20,910 nucleotides of DNA from an uncultured Bacilli bacterium (GCA_934088535.1 CAKOJC010000020.1:1-20910), one strand, 5' to 3'. Shown: positions 7,755 through 16,166, counted from the stretch's first letter. The notes: generated from the letters alone by a model not told the origin. Translations and numbers: made by a program.

Positions 7755-8186
7755 TTAAGAGTTTATGCAAGAATATATATTATTATCTAAAAGAAAATAA
7801 TCATGATTATCAAAGTCACATACAAATATATTTTTAAACGTACGAATATTATAAAAAAATGATGGAGCATTCTTATTAGTTTTAATTTTAATATGTGAGT
7901 TATTAATAATCATTTTAGTAGTCTCATCATTATAAAAATCATTTATAGTATGAGTATAATTATAACAAATATAGTTTTCATTATCTAAGTTATTTTCTTT
8001 TATATATTGATTATACTCTTCCTTCTTAAGTGGAACAACTAAAGAATTAAATATGTTATATCCAAGTACTATATCTTCAGTTTTTAAATGATGTATATTT
8101 TCAAGCATAGTATATAACTCTTCATAATTATTTCTATAATTTCTAATAATATTATCTTTTACTTCAAATAAATAAAATGTTCTCAT
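7755..8186 (-). CDS. SirA-like protein (sporulation inhibitor of replication family)
   Basis: A 143-residue protein opening with MRTFYLFEVKDNIIRNYRNN, which resembles the start of SirA, the Bacillus protein that binds DnaA domain I and blocks replication initiation during sporulation. The region to about residue 62 (ending KKEEYNQYI) follows the family pattern. The C-terminal half, ending DYFLLDNNIYSCINS, looks like an additional small domain not found in the short Bacillus protein. Placement just before a YneF-like gene repeats the Bacillus order and is the strongest support. The ATG has a clear GAGGTGA ribosome binding site. Binding to DnaA is not shown by the sequence. Confidence 0.62.
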   Translation of the reverse strand: MRTFYLFEVKDNIIRNYRNNYEELYTMLENIHHLKTEDIVLGYNIFNSLVVPLKKEEYNQYIKENNLDNENYICYNYTHTINDFYNDETTKMIINNSHIKIKTNKNAPSFFYNIRTFKNIFVCDFDNHDYFLLDNNIYSCINS

Positions 8187-8204
8187 GTGTCACCTCAAGT
8201 ATAT

Positions 8205-8235
8205 TGTATATCACTATTATTAAAAAATTTGTCGA
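8205..8235 (-). promoter_or_regulatory. Weak candidate promoter of the SirA-like gene
   Basis: TCGACA (8235-8230) and TATACA (8210-8205) on the minus strand with a long 19-base spacer, placed between the upstream terminator and the gene. Spacing is poor, so confidence is low. Confidence 0.3.
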
Positions 8236-8238
8236 ATT

Positions 8239-8270
8239 AAAAAGGAAGGTTAACTTTTTCCTTCCTTTTT
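8239..8270 (-). terminator. Intrinsic terminator of the mraZ-PBP operon
   Basis: Perfect 11-base arms, AAAAAGGAAGG and its complement, around a 10-base loop. The PBP stop codon TAA lies inside the loop and the last codons form the 5' arm. The 3' arm ends in five T, followed by AATT. Confidence 0.82.
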
Positions 8271-10442
8271 CTCATCTTTAGTTTTTTCTTTATATTTTGG
8301 TTCAAGTCCTACTTCAAGTTTAGTATCTTTAGTAAGCACATCACCTATTTTTATAGAACTTGTTTTAGCATAACCATATCCATCAAATGTAACATTTATA
8401 CCAACAAGACTAGCAAATGTCGAAACATCATTTCTACTCCAATCTTTTATATTAATCATTTTATAATTAGTATCATTTGTTACTAAGAATATTTTATTTC
8501 CTGCATTAAGTTTAGTATTAGCACTTGGATATTGCTTTATTATTTTAGTTCCTTCTCCTATAACTATTGGTTCCATAGAAGATGCTTCTAAAGCAGTTTT
8601 AACAGTATTAGCATCTAGATTTATGTAACTCTTTGTTGTGTATGTACCAGTTTCTTCAACTTCTTTATTTCCGACTATATTTAAGTAAGTTCCTGTATCT
8701 TTTATTAAACCTCTAACTGCATTTTTTAAATATTTAGCATCAGTTACTTTACTAACAGCAGCATATATTATTATCTCTGGATCATCACCTGGAAATAAAG
8801 CAGCAAAACTTCTTATATAGTTTCTATTTCCTTTTAAGTATCCACCACTTTGTGAAGCAATTTGTGCAGTACCAGTTTTTCCTATAACATCATATCCTTG
8901 TACATTATATCCACTACCAGTAGAAATACTGCACCCATCTTGTACAACTCCACGCATTATTTCTTTAATCTTTGTTACTGTTTCTGTACTTGCAACTTTA
9001 GCAACTTCAGTTCTTTTATTTTCAAGAACAACTTCTCCAGTTTCACCACTAACTATCTTAGATACCAAATATGGTTTTATCATAGTTCCATCATTAGCGA
9101 TACTAGTAAGAGCTTGTACCATTTGAATAGCACTAACTGTCATACCCTGACCATAAGATGCAGCAGCAACCTCTGTGTTATATCTAAAATTAACTAGTCC
9201 TTTACTCTCATTAGGAAGAGATATACCAGTCTTCTTACCAAAACCTAGTGAGGTGTAATAATCTTTTAATTTAGCTCTACCAAGTTCCATAGCTAAATTA
9301 ACAGCAGCTACATTCGAAGAAGCCATAAATCCTTCATCAAATGTAATCATACCCCATCCTTTATTATTCCAATCTTTTATATTAGCTTCATCTACTTTAA
9401 TAGTTCCACTTTTATATTTCTTACTACCATCATATATACCATTTTCCATAGCTGCCATAAAACTAAATATTTTCATAGTTGAACCTGGTTCATATTCATA
9501 AGCAACAAATGGATCATAATAAGATTTAATCTCTAATGTATTATTATTAAAACTTGGACTAGAAGAAACACCTAATATTTCACCAGTCTTAGCATTTACT
9601 ACTGATATAGTAGCCCACTCAGGTTTACCTTCCTCTAAAGTATTCATAGCTTGTTCGGTAAACATTTGAATATTATCATCTATTGTAAGATATATATCAT
9701 CTCCACTAATACTCTTTTGTTCTACAGCAGGTGTACTAGTTATTTGATATCCATATAAGTCAGATTGATATTTCTTATATCCATCAGTACCAGTAAGCTC
9801 ATCATTATAATAAAGTTCTAATCCCATCTCACCTACATATTGATTATTTTCATTACTTTTAGCATAACCCAAAGTATATGATAAAAAGTCTCCATTAGGG
9901 TAATATCTCTTGGTACTAGCAATAAAATCAATTCCTGGTAAATCTAAATCTTCTATTTGATCTTTTAAAAGTTCAGTAATACCACGACCACCAGGACCAA
10001 GTTCAACTTGATATGGTACTGTTTCAGTACATTCAGTATTATCATCATTACAAGATTTAATTTTAGTATTTAATAAAGATAATATTCTTTCTTTAGTCAT
10101 ATTTATTAAGGGACTTAAAAGCTCAGCTGTCTTTTCTTTATCTACAACATGATATGGTCTTTTCTCATCTTTAGTTCTACTAGGATCTAAATAAGCTATT
10201 ACTGTATAACTATTTACATCTTTTGCAAGTACTTCTCCCTTAGCAGAATAAATAGTACCACGTTTAGCAGTTAAAGTTTTCGTACGAGTATCACGATTTT
10301 CAGCAAAAGTCGAAAGTGGTTTTCCATCAACTTTAACATTTCCAAGTCCTATCCATAAAAGTTTCAAAATTATTGCAGCAAAAATAAAAACAACAATAAT
10401 TATGAATATTGTATTAATCTTAATTACTCTTGTTTTCTTCAT
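8250..10442 (-). CDS. Class B penicillin-binding protein with PASTA domains
   Basis: Septal transpeptidase that crosslinks peptidoglycan made by its SEDS partner; counterpart of B. subtilis PbpB/SpoVD. In 730 residues: a membrane anchor (about 11-34), a dimerisation domain opening with AKRGTIYSAKGEVLA (about 59-73), then the transpeptidase domain with catalytic STMK (Ser321, Lys324), SSN (375-377) and KTGT (522-525). Two PASTA-like domains follow (about 600-655 and 660-713), then a Lys/Glu tail. The ATG has a GAGGTGGC ribosome binding site nine bases after the ftsL-like gene. All three active-site motifs are intact. Whether it serves vegetative division or sporulation cannot be decided, but placement after mraZ-rsmH-ftsL favours division. 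Confidence 0.95.
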   Translation of the reverse strand: MKKTRVIKINTIFIIIVVFIFAAIILKLLWIGLGNVKVDGKPLSTFAENRDTRTKTLTAKRGTIYSAKGEVLAKDVNSYTVIAYLDPSRTKDEKRPYHVVDKEKTAELLSPLINMTKERILSLLNTKIKSCNDDNTECTETVPYQVELGPGGRGITELLKDQIEDLDLPGIDFIASTKRYYPNGDFLSYTLGYAKSNENNQYVGEMGLELYYNDELTGTDGYKKYQSDLYGYQITSTPAVEQKSISGDDIYLTIDDNIQMFTEQAMNTLEEGKPEWATISVVNAKTGEILGVSSSPSFNNNTLEIKSYYDPFVAYEYEPGSTMKIFSFMAAMENGIYDGSKKYKSGTIKVDEANIKDWNNKGWGMITFDEGFMASSNVAAVNLAMELGRAKLKDYYTSLGFGKKTGISLPNESKGLVNFRYNTEVAAASYGQGMTVSAIQMVQALTSIANDGTMIKPYLVSKIVSGETGEVVLENKRTEVAKVASTETVTKIKEIMRGVVQDGCSISTGSGYNVQGYDVIGKTGTAQIASQSGGYLKGNRNYIRSFAALFPGDDPEIIIYAAVSKVTDAKYLKNAVRGLIKDTGTYLNIVGNKEVEETGTYTTKSYINLDANTVKTALEASSMEPIVIGEGTKIIKQYPSANTKLNAGNKIFLVTNDTNYKMINIKDWSRNDVSTFASLVGINVTFDGYGYAKTSSIKIGDVLTKDTKLEVGLEPKYKEKTKDEKKEGKS

Positions 10443-10451
10443 ATGCCACCT

Positions 10452-10739
10452 CTACTTTGAAATTACTCTAATATTACTATTATTATACTTCAAATCATTG
10501 GCATCTGCAACTTCTAAAGCATTATCTAAAGATGCAAGTTCATTGATTTTCATTTGCATACTTAGATTCATCTTTTCTTGACTTTCTACTTTACTTTTTA
10601 ATCTTTGAAGTTCAGAGTTACTTGATTGAACTTTTGCACTCATAACAAAAGTTGATAGTAAAAATCCAATGAAGAAAATTACTGTCAATGATTTAAGTAA
10701 CCCTTCCCCCTTAGTTTTTACATATCTTTTTTGTTTCAT
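10452..10739 (-). CDS. ftsL: FtsL-like division protein
   Basis: A 95-residue bitopic protein: Lys-rich cytoplasmic start, one membrane segment (about 16-36) and an extracellular coiled coil (about 38-70, leucine-rich with SSNSELQRLKSKVESQEKM). Sequence in this family is barely conserved; size, topology and position between rsmH and the class B PBP are the evidence. FtsL with DivIC bridges FtsW and the PBP to the septum. The ATG follows the rsmH stop codon without a gap, so translation is likely coupled. Confidence 0.83.
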   Translation of the reverse strand: MKQKRYVKTKGEGLLKSLTVIFFIGFLLSTFVMSAKVQSSNSELQRLKSKVESQEKMNLSMQMKINELASLDNALEVADANDLKYNNSNIRVISK

Positions 10740-11642
10740 TTACCTTATCCTTTCAATTACTCTTAATTTAGAACTTCTACTTCTATTGTTATCATCTAGC
10801 TCATCTGTACTAGGTGTTAATTTCACTATTTTTTTAGCTCTTGCACTTAATTCTACTGGAACAACTGGAAGTTTCCTAGTACTAGCATCATCACTACATA
10901 AATCTTTAAACACTTTAGAAACTATTTTATCTTCTAAAGAATGAAATGATATTACTTCTAATCTTCCACCAACTTTTAATAAATCAAATGCATCTCTTAA
11001 TGAACTTTCTAATATATCAAGTTCATGATTTACTTCAATTCTAATTGCTTGAAATGTTTTTCTAGCTGGATGACTTTTATTTCTATAACTAATTGGTACA
11101 CTATTTTTAATTATTTCAGCAAGTTCAAGTGTTGTTTCAATTGGTCTTGCATCTATAATTGCTTTAGCGATACTTTTAGCATATTTTTCTTCTCCAAACT
11201 TAAATAGAATTTCAGTTAATTTTTGATAGCTATATTCATTTACCACTATCTTAGCATTTAATGGATTACTTTTATCCATTCTCATATCAAGAGGAGCATC
11301 TTTATGAAAACTAAATCCTCTTTCTGCCTCATCTAATTGAGGACTTGAAACCCCTAAATCAAAGATAATTCCATCTACATTTTCATTAATATATTTTTTC
11401 ATATTAACAAAATTACTTTTAAATATTGTAAAGTTATCACTAATAGCACTTAATCTTTTAGTTGAATATTCTATTGCTTCATCATCTTGATCAAAGGCGA
11501 AAAGAACCCCTTCTTTTCCTATTTTCTTTAATATTACACTTGAATGTCCTGCATATCCTACAGTAGCATCCACATATATTCCACCCTGTTTAACATTTAA
11601 ATAATTTATTACCTCGTCTAATAATACACTCTTATGCTTCAT
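10740..11642 (-). CDS. rsmH: 16S rRNA (cytosine-1402-N4)-methyltransferase
   Basis: SAM-dependent methyltransferase (MraW) that modifies C1402 in the 16S rRNA decoding centre. About 300 residues, the normal length. Motifs: MKHKSVLLDEV at the start, YVDATVGYAGHS (SAM-binding motif I), DLGVSSPQLDEAERGFSF and EVISFHSLEDKIVSKVF, the last two being the family's most diagnostic segments. The ATG at 11642 is preferred because it gives the conserved MKHKSVLL start; an in-frame ATG at 11651 is possible. Either start lies inside mraZ, so the genes overlap and translation is probably coupled. Confidence 0.96.
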   Translation of the reverse strand: MKHKSVLLDEVINYLNVKQGGIYVDATVGYAGHSSVILKKIGKEGVLFAFDQDDEAIEYSTKRLSAISDNFTIFKSNFVNMKKYINENVDGIIFDLGVSSPQLDEAERGFSFHKDAPLDMRMDKSNPLNAKIVVNEYSYQKLTEILFKFGEEKYAKSIAKAIIDARPIETTLELAEIIKNSVPISYRNKSHPARKTFQAIRIEVNHELDILESSLRDAFDLLKVGGRLEVISFHSLEDKIVSKVFKDLCSDDASTRKLPVVPVELSARAKKIVKLTPSTDELDDNNRSRSSKLRVIERIR

Positions 11643-12069
11643 AATTTGCATCGAAGATATCTTCTGCTATTTCATCAAGATTCTCTTCGTTCTCCTTCAT
11701 ATAATTATCAAATTCTTCTAGACTCCAAATTTCTAGTCGTTCATTTACGCCAATAATTACACATTCTTTATTAATATTGGCGTAATGAACTAACGGTGAG
11801 GTAATATTAATTCGACCTTGTTTATCGAATTCAATTAAAGAAGCTCCACCAATGAAAGATCTTTCAAAAGCTCTAACATTCTTTTTAGTAAATTGTAGGC
11901 TACTTACTTTTTGTACTATTTTATTCCATTCACTTTCTGAATAGATAAATAAGCACTTATCAAGCCCTTTAGTGATAATAGCTTTTTCTCCAAGTTCATT
12001 TCTAAACTTACTTGGAATGATTAGTCTACTTTTTTCATCAAGATTATGATGAAATTCACCCATAAGCAT
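11632..12069 (-). CDS. mraZ: Transcriptional regulator MraZ
   Basis: DNA-binding regulator of the dcw operon; two AbrB-like MraZ half-domains assemble into a ring that contacts tandem boxes upstream of its own gene. Seen here: GEFHHNLDEKSRLIIPSKFR at the N-terminus and SLIEFDKQGRINI in the second half, both with the D-x-[KQ]-[GS]-R signature. The ATG at 12069 (MLMGEFHH) is chosen because GGGGTG lies seven bases upstream; the GTG at 12084 overlaps that site and the operator. First gene of the operon with rsmH, the ftsL-like gene and the PBP. Confidence 0.95.
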   Translation of the reverse strand: MLMGEFHHNLDEKSRLIIPSKFRNELGEKAIITKGLDKCLFIYSESEWNKIVQKVSSLQFTKKNVRAFERSFIGGASLIEFDKQGRINITSPLVHYANINKECVIIGVNERLEIWSLEEFDNYMKENEENLDEIAEDIFDANYEA

Positions 12070-12080
12070 AACTAAGCACC

Positions 12081-12120
12081 CCACTTTCTACCACTTTGTT
12101 TCACTTCCTACCACTATATT
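12081..12120 (-). promoter_or_regulatory. MraZ operator: four boxes phased at 10 bases
   Basis: Four copies of an AAAGTGG-like box on the minus strand at 12081-12087 (AAAGTGG), 12091-12097 (AAAGTGG), 12101-12107 (GAAGTGA) and 12111-12117 (ATAGTGG). The repeat distance is exactly 10 bases, close to one helical turn. The fourth box overlaps the promoter -10, and the first abuts the mraZ ribosome binding site. Tandem boxes of this kind are the reported MraZ target in E. coli and mycoplasmas. Confidence 0.9.
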
Positions 12121-12144
12121 ACTATTTTTGTTCGCTTTTGTAAA
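12116..12144 (-). promoter_or_regulatory. Promoter of the mraZ-rsmH-ftsL-PBP operon
   Basis: Minus-strand -35 TTTACA (12144-12139), 17-base spacer, -10 TAATAT (12121-12116). Transcription should start near 12109, inside the operator, so bound MraZ would block initiation. Confidence 0.8.
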
Positions 12145-12183
12145 TACCTTTTAAAAAATAGTTTGTAAAATTTTTGTCAAATT

Positions 12184-12206
12184 AAAAAAGAACTATTGAT
12201 AGTTCT
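12184..12206 (-). terminator. Intrinsic terminator of the hemW-ABC unit
   Basis: Eight-base arms AGAACTAT and ATAGTTCT nearly abutting (the apical pairs must open to form a loop), followed by a T-tract. It lies after the last gene of the four-gene unit and before the mraZ promoter. Confidence 0.75.
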
Positions 12207-12232
12207 CTTTAAAAAATATATAATTTATGATC

Positions 12233-12673
12233 TTATAATTCTATTTTATATCCTTTAGGTACCTCTGTAAATTCAGGTTCACCTAAATACATATCAACCA
12301 TGTAATATGTTTTAGTATTATAGTTATAACCTACTGATGTCATATTAGAATAATTTGTAAACACATCTTCTATTTCAAATGAAATATCATTATTAGTAAG
12401 TATATCACACACTTTATCTAAACTAGAAGGCACTGTTTTAGAAGCTTTAAATATTTCAGCTCTTTCTATTTCATTTTTTCTTTCATTAATTAATTTCGTA
12501 AATTTTTGAAGTTCTATTCCACCACTTTCAAATGCAGCTATATGCATAAGTATACTAGAGTTATCTAAATGTAAAAGAACACCAATGCAAGTAATAAGAT
12601 CTCTTGTGTATCCAATTGGATTTTTTTCATTTAATTCTTTATATTCATCTAAGCCTACAACATAATTATCCAT
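12233..12673 (-). CDS. Unknown protein with a CheD-like Thr/Cys/His arrangement
   Basis: A 146-residue soluble protein that I do not recognise with confidence. Near the N-terminus it has Thr23, Cys29 and His44 (numbered from the ATG at 12673), in the order and near the spacing of the catalytic Thr/Cys/His of the CheD glutamine deamidase. The surroundings fit loosely: YTRDLITCIGVLLHLDNSSILMHIA compares with the CheD pattern of a glycine-rich loop before Cys and two strands before His, but the GSC glycine is missing. The rest, including TKTYYMVDMYLGEPE, has no motif I can name. The 12673 start has a GAGG ribosome binding site at normal spacing; the ATG at 12685 contains that site. No chemotaxis gene is nearby. 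It is the last gene of the hemW-ABC unit, two bases after the exporter. Confidence 0.45.
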   Translation of the reverse strand: MDNYVVGLDEYKELNEKNPIGYTRDLITCIGVLLHLDNSSILMHIAAFESGGIELQKFTKLINERKNEIERAEIFKASKTVPSSLDKVCDILTNNDISFEIEDVFTNYSNMTSVGYNYNTKTYYMVDMYLGEPEFTEVPKGYKIEL

Positions 12674-12674
12674 A

Positions 12675-14444
12675 TTATTCCTCATTCAAATCAAATTGAC
12701 TACTATAAAGTTCATAATAATAACCTTTATTTTTAAGTAATTCTTTATGTGTACCTACTTCAAGTATTTGACCATTCTTTATAACCACTATCTTATCACT
12801 TTCAACTATAGTAGAAAGTCTATGAGCTATAACTATAGAAGTTTTATTTTTCATTAAACTATTCATAGAATGATTTATTAAATATTCAAGACGAGTATCA
12901 ACATTAGATGTTGCTTCGTCAAGTATAAGTATCTCAGGATCAGCAACCAAAGCACGAGCAATAGTTAATAACTGTTTCTCACCAGCAGACATATTATTAG
13001 TTTCTTCATTTATTTCATAATCTAATCCATTAGGAAGTCCCTCTATCATATGAAGTATTTTAGATTTAGATAATACTTTACTTAAATTTTCATCACTGAT
13101 TCTTCTATCAAAAACTATATTTTCTTTTATAGTACCTTCAAATAACCAAGTATCTTGAAGAACCATACTAATTAATTTTCTATATGAAGATTTATCTATA
13201 TCTCTAATATCTATTCCATCAATTAATATTTGTCCAGTATAATGAGCATGAAAATTCATAAGAAGGTTTACTATTGTAGTCTTACCTGCTCCAGTCTTAC
13301 CTACTAATGCAATCTTTTCACCTTTATTAATTTTAAGATTGAAATTCTTAAGTACTGTTTTACCTTCAACATAACTAAATGTTACATCTTTAAACTCAAT
13401 TGAATCATTAAAAGTGAATTCTTTTATTTTACCATTAGTTTCTTCTTCTAAATCAAGTATTTCATAAACTCTATCAACACTAGCAATAGCCATTTGTAAG
13501 TTACTAATTACTTGAGCAATAACATTCATAGGTCTATTAAAATCTTTCATATATTGTATAAAAGATTGGATAGCTCCAAGTCTCATATGACCTTTAATAA
13601 CACTAATACTACCTACACAAACAATAATTATATAGTTTAAATTTCCAATTGCTTTATTAAATGGAACAGCTAGACTACTATAAAAACTACTCTTAAACCC
13701 ATAATTTGCAAGTGTCTTACTCTCTTTATCAAATTTATTATTAAAATACTTTTCTTTGTTAAATGATTTAATTACATCATTATTAGTAACACTTTCTTCT
13801 ACAAAAGAGTTAACATTTCCTATAGCCTTTTGATTTAATTCAAAATAATTTTGTGTCCTCTTTACTACAAATGATAATAAGAAATATGTAAGAGGTATTG
13901 CAATTATTGTAAGAACAGCAAGTTTAACATCAAGTATAAACATCATTATAACAACACCGATTATAAGTGAAATATTATATACAAGTTCTGGTATTATCTC
14001 AGTAATATTATCAGTAAGTCTTTCTACATCATTAGTTATTTTACTAATGATATCACCTTTTTTCATGCTATCTAATTTTCTAAGCTTAGTAACATTTATT
14101 TTATTAATAAGTTTGCGTCTTAAATCATATCCTATTTCTTGACCAAGTTTTGATGACATATAACTTTTAAAATAAGTACATATTGCATCTATAATATAAC
14201 ATGATAATACTATTCCTAATACTTTAATTATGTATGGATAATTAAATGCAGTTTCATTCTTTATAGAATCATATAAACTATCAGTAGCATATCCTAAAAA
14301 ATATGGAGCAAGAGCACTAAATATTGCAGCAAGTAAACAAAACAATATTATAAGTATATAATGATTTTTATAATCTTTAATTATCTTACATGTTTTACTA
14401 ACCATCTCACTAAAAGTAGGAGCTTTATTTTCTTTCTTTTTCAT
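12675..14444 (-). CDS. ABC exporter half-transporter, canonical ATPase subunit
   Basis: Type IV ABC exporter half (BmrCD/LmrCD/TM287-288 type): six membrane segments (about residues 28-310) then an ATPase domain. Walker A GKTGAGKTT (382-390), Walker B ILILDE with catalytic Glu510, D-loop SNVD and switch His541 are intact, but the signature is MSAGEK (485-490) instead of LSGGQ. This is the mirror image of its partner, so the pair should form one working and one degenerate ATP site. The ATG directly follows the partner's stop codon with a GGGAGGTGGC ribosome binding site. Substrate is unknown; multidrug or lipid/peptide export are the common options. Confidence 0.92.
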   Translation of the reverse strand: MKKKENKAPTFSEMVSKTCKIIKDYKNHYILIILFCLLAAIFSALAPYFLGYATDSLYDSIKNETAFNYPYIIKVLGIVLSCYIIDAICTYFKSYMSSKLGQEIGYDLRRKLINKINVTKLRKLDSMKKGDIISKITNDVERLTDNITEIIPELVYNISLIIGVVIMMFILDVKLAVLTIIAIPLTYFLLSFVVKRTQNYFELNQKAIGNVNSFVEESVTNNDVIKSFNKEKYFNNKFDKESKTLANYGFKSSFYSSLAVPFNKAIGNLNYIIIVCVGSISVIKGHMRLGAIQSFIQYMKDFNRPMNVIAQVISNLQMAIASVDRVYEILDLEEETNGKIKEFTFNDSIEFKDVTFSYVEGKTVLKNFNLKINKGEKIALVGKTGAGKTTIVNLLMNFHAHYTGQILIDGIDIRDIDKSSYRKLISMVLQDTWLFEGTIKENIVFDRRISDENLSKVLSKSKILHMIEGLPNGLDYEINEETNNMSAGEKQLLTIARALVADPEILILDEATSNVDTRLEYLINHSMNSLMKNKTSIVIAHRLSTIVESDKIVVIKNGQILEVGTHKELLKNKGYYYELYSSQFDLNEE

Positions 14445-16154
14445 CTATGCCACCTCCCTTTTTTGAGAATCAATAAATTCTTTAAATACTTTACTAGAAT
14501 TTTCTAGAGTTTCATAGTTACCAATAGACTCTATCTTTCCTTCATCAATTACTATTATCTTATCAGCATCTTTTATAGTACCAACTCTTTGAGTAACAAG
14601 TATTACCATCTTATCACTATAGTTTTTATTTATTGAACTTCTTATTCTTTTATCAGTTATATAATCCACTGCACTAAATGAATCATCAAAAAGTAAGCAC
14701 TCTCCACCACTTAATAATGCACGAGCAATAGACATTCTTTGCTTCTGACCACCACTCAAATTAGCAGCAGATTGCTCTATTTTAAAATCATACCCTTCAC
14801 TATTATTATCAATAAAATCTTTAATAGCAGCTTCATCTAATGCATTATCAAGTACATTATTAGCAAGATTCTTATCAAAAGTTAAATTCTCACGAATAGA
14901 TCCTTTAAACAATAAAGTTTTTTGAGGAGTGTAAGCAAATATATTTCTAAGAGACTCTATATCATACTCTTTAATATCTATTCCATTTATTAATATTTCA
15001 CCACTGGTTGCATCAATATGTCTTAAAAGTAGATTTACTATTGTAGTTTTTCCACTACCAGAACTACCAATTATACCAACATTTTCTCCTTTTTCTATTC
15101 TAAATGATATATTTTTAAGCATATCTTCGTGAGCTTTATCATATCTAAAATATACATTCTTAAACTCAATACTCTCTAAACTAGTAAGTTTAATTCTACC
15201 AGTATTACTAATACTAGGCTCTACACTTAATATTTCATTTATTCTCTTAAACGATACAATTACTCTAGGTATATTTAAAATTATAACAAGTAACATCATA
15301 AAACTTAATAAAACTGTAGACATATATTGAATAAATGCCATCATAGAACCTATCTCAAGAGTACCAAGACTTAAATAATCACAAGATACATAAACTATAA
15401 CAATCGTAGCTATATTTATTATGAGTGACATCATAGGTTCTACTAAATACAAAACTTTATTTAAGAAAATATTTAATTTTTTATTTTCAGTATTTACTTT
15501 ATCAAATCTCTTTTTAAAATAATCTTGTTTATTAAATGCTTTTATTACTCTTAGCCCTGATAATATTTCTCTAGTTGATGCATTTAATTTATCAAGTAAT
15601 TTTTGTAACACTTCAAACTTAGGAAATACAAGAAAAAATATTGTAGTAAGTCCAAGTACAAGCACACATACAGCTATTAAAACTATTGGCGCTAAACTAG
15701 GAGCACTCTTATATCCCATTATAGCTGCACCAATTCCCATTATAGGAGCAAATACCATAAGTCTAAGACCAAAACTAAATGTTGAAGTGATATTACTTAC
15801 ATTATTAGTACTTCTAGTAATTAATGTAGAAGCACCAAATTCATCTATTTCTTTCTTACTGAAAGATGTTATTTTAGCATACAAAGCTTTTCTAATTCTA
15901 TAACCATAATTATTAGAAAACTTAGCTGTACTATAAACAACCATAGTATGTGATATTAAGCATACAATAGTCGTAATAAGCATAACTATAGCTTCTTTAG
16001 TAATAAAAGCTTTATCAGAATTAGCTATACCAATGTCTACTATATTACTCATTATATTAGGTAAATAAAGTTCACAAAATACTTGAATAATACAAAAAAC
16101 TAACATAACAAAAATATATTTTTTTAAATCCCCTATCAATTTAAATATTTTCAT
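14445..16154 (-). CDS. ABC exporter half-transporter, degenerate ATPase subunit
   Basis: Partner half of the exporter: 569 residues, six membrane segments (about 12-300), then an ATPase domain. Walker A GSSGSGKTT (363-371) and signature LSGGQ (466-470) are canonical. After Walker B, CLLFDD places Asp491 where the catalytic Glu belongs, and the switch residue is Gln522 in TQR instead of His. These two changes are the hallmark of the degenerate subunit of heterodimeric exporters such as TM287 of TM287/288. It follows hemW by 12 bases with an AAAGGGAG ribosome binding site, so transcription with hemW is likely. Confidence 0.92.
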   Translation of the reverse strand: MKIFKLIGDLKKYIFVMLVFCIIQVFCELYLPNIMSNIVDIGIANSDKAFITKEAIVMLITTIVCLISHTMVVYSTAKFSNNYGYRIRKALYAKITSFSKKEIDEFGASTLITRSTNNVSNITSTFSFGLRLMVFAPIMGIGAAIMGYKSAPSLAPIVLIAVCVLVLGLTTIFFLVFPKFEVLQKLLDKLNASTREILSGLRVIKAFNKQDYFKKRFDKVNTENKKLNIFLNKVLYLVEPMMSLIINIATIVIVYVSCDYLSLGTLEIGSMMAFIQYMSTVLLSFMMLLVIILNIPRVIVSFKRINEILSVEPSISNTGRIKLTSLESIEFKNVYFRYDKAHEDMLKNISFRIEKGENVGIIGSSGSGKTTIVNLLLRHIDATSGEILINGIDIKEYDIESLRNIFAYTPQKTLLFKGSIRENLTFDKNLANNVLDNALDEAAIKDFIDNNSEGYDFKIEQSAANLSGGQKQRMSIARALLSGGECLLFDDSFSAVDYITDKRIRSSINKNYSDKMVILVTQRVGTIKDADKIIVIDEGKIESIGNYETLENSSKVFKEFIDSQKREVA

Positions 16155-16166
16155 CTTTCTCCCTTT

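Noticed and set aside
8862..9197. Open frame on the plus strand inside the PBP gene
   Set aside because: Antisense to the transpeptidase domain; low-complexity Ser/Asn/Tyr product, no promoter or ribosome binding site.
10669..11207. Two open frames on the plus strand opposite ftsL and rsmH
   Set aside because: Antisense shadows of conserved genes with hydrophobic, low-complexity products.
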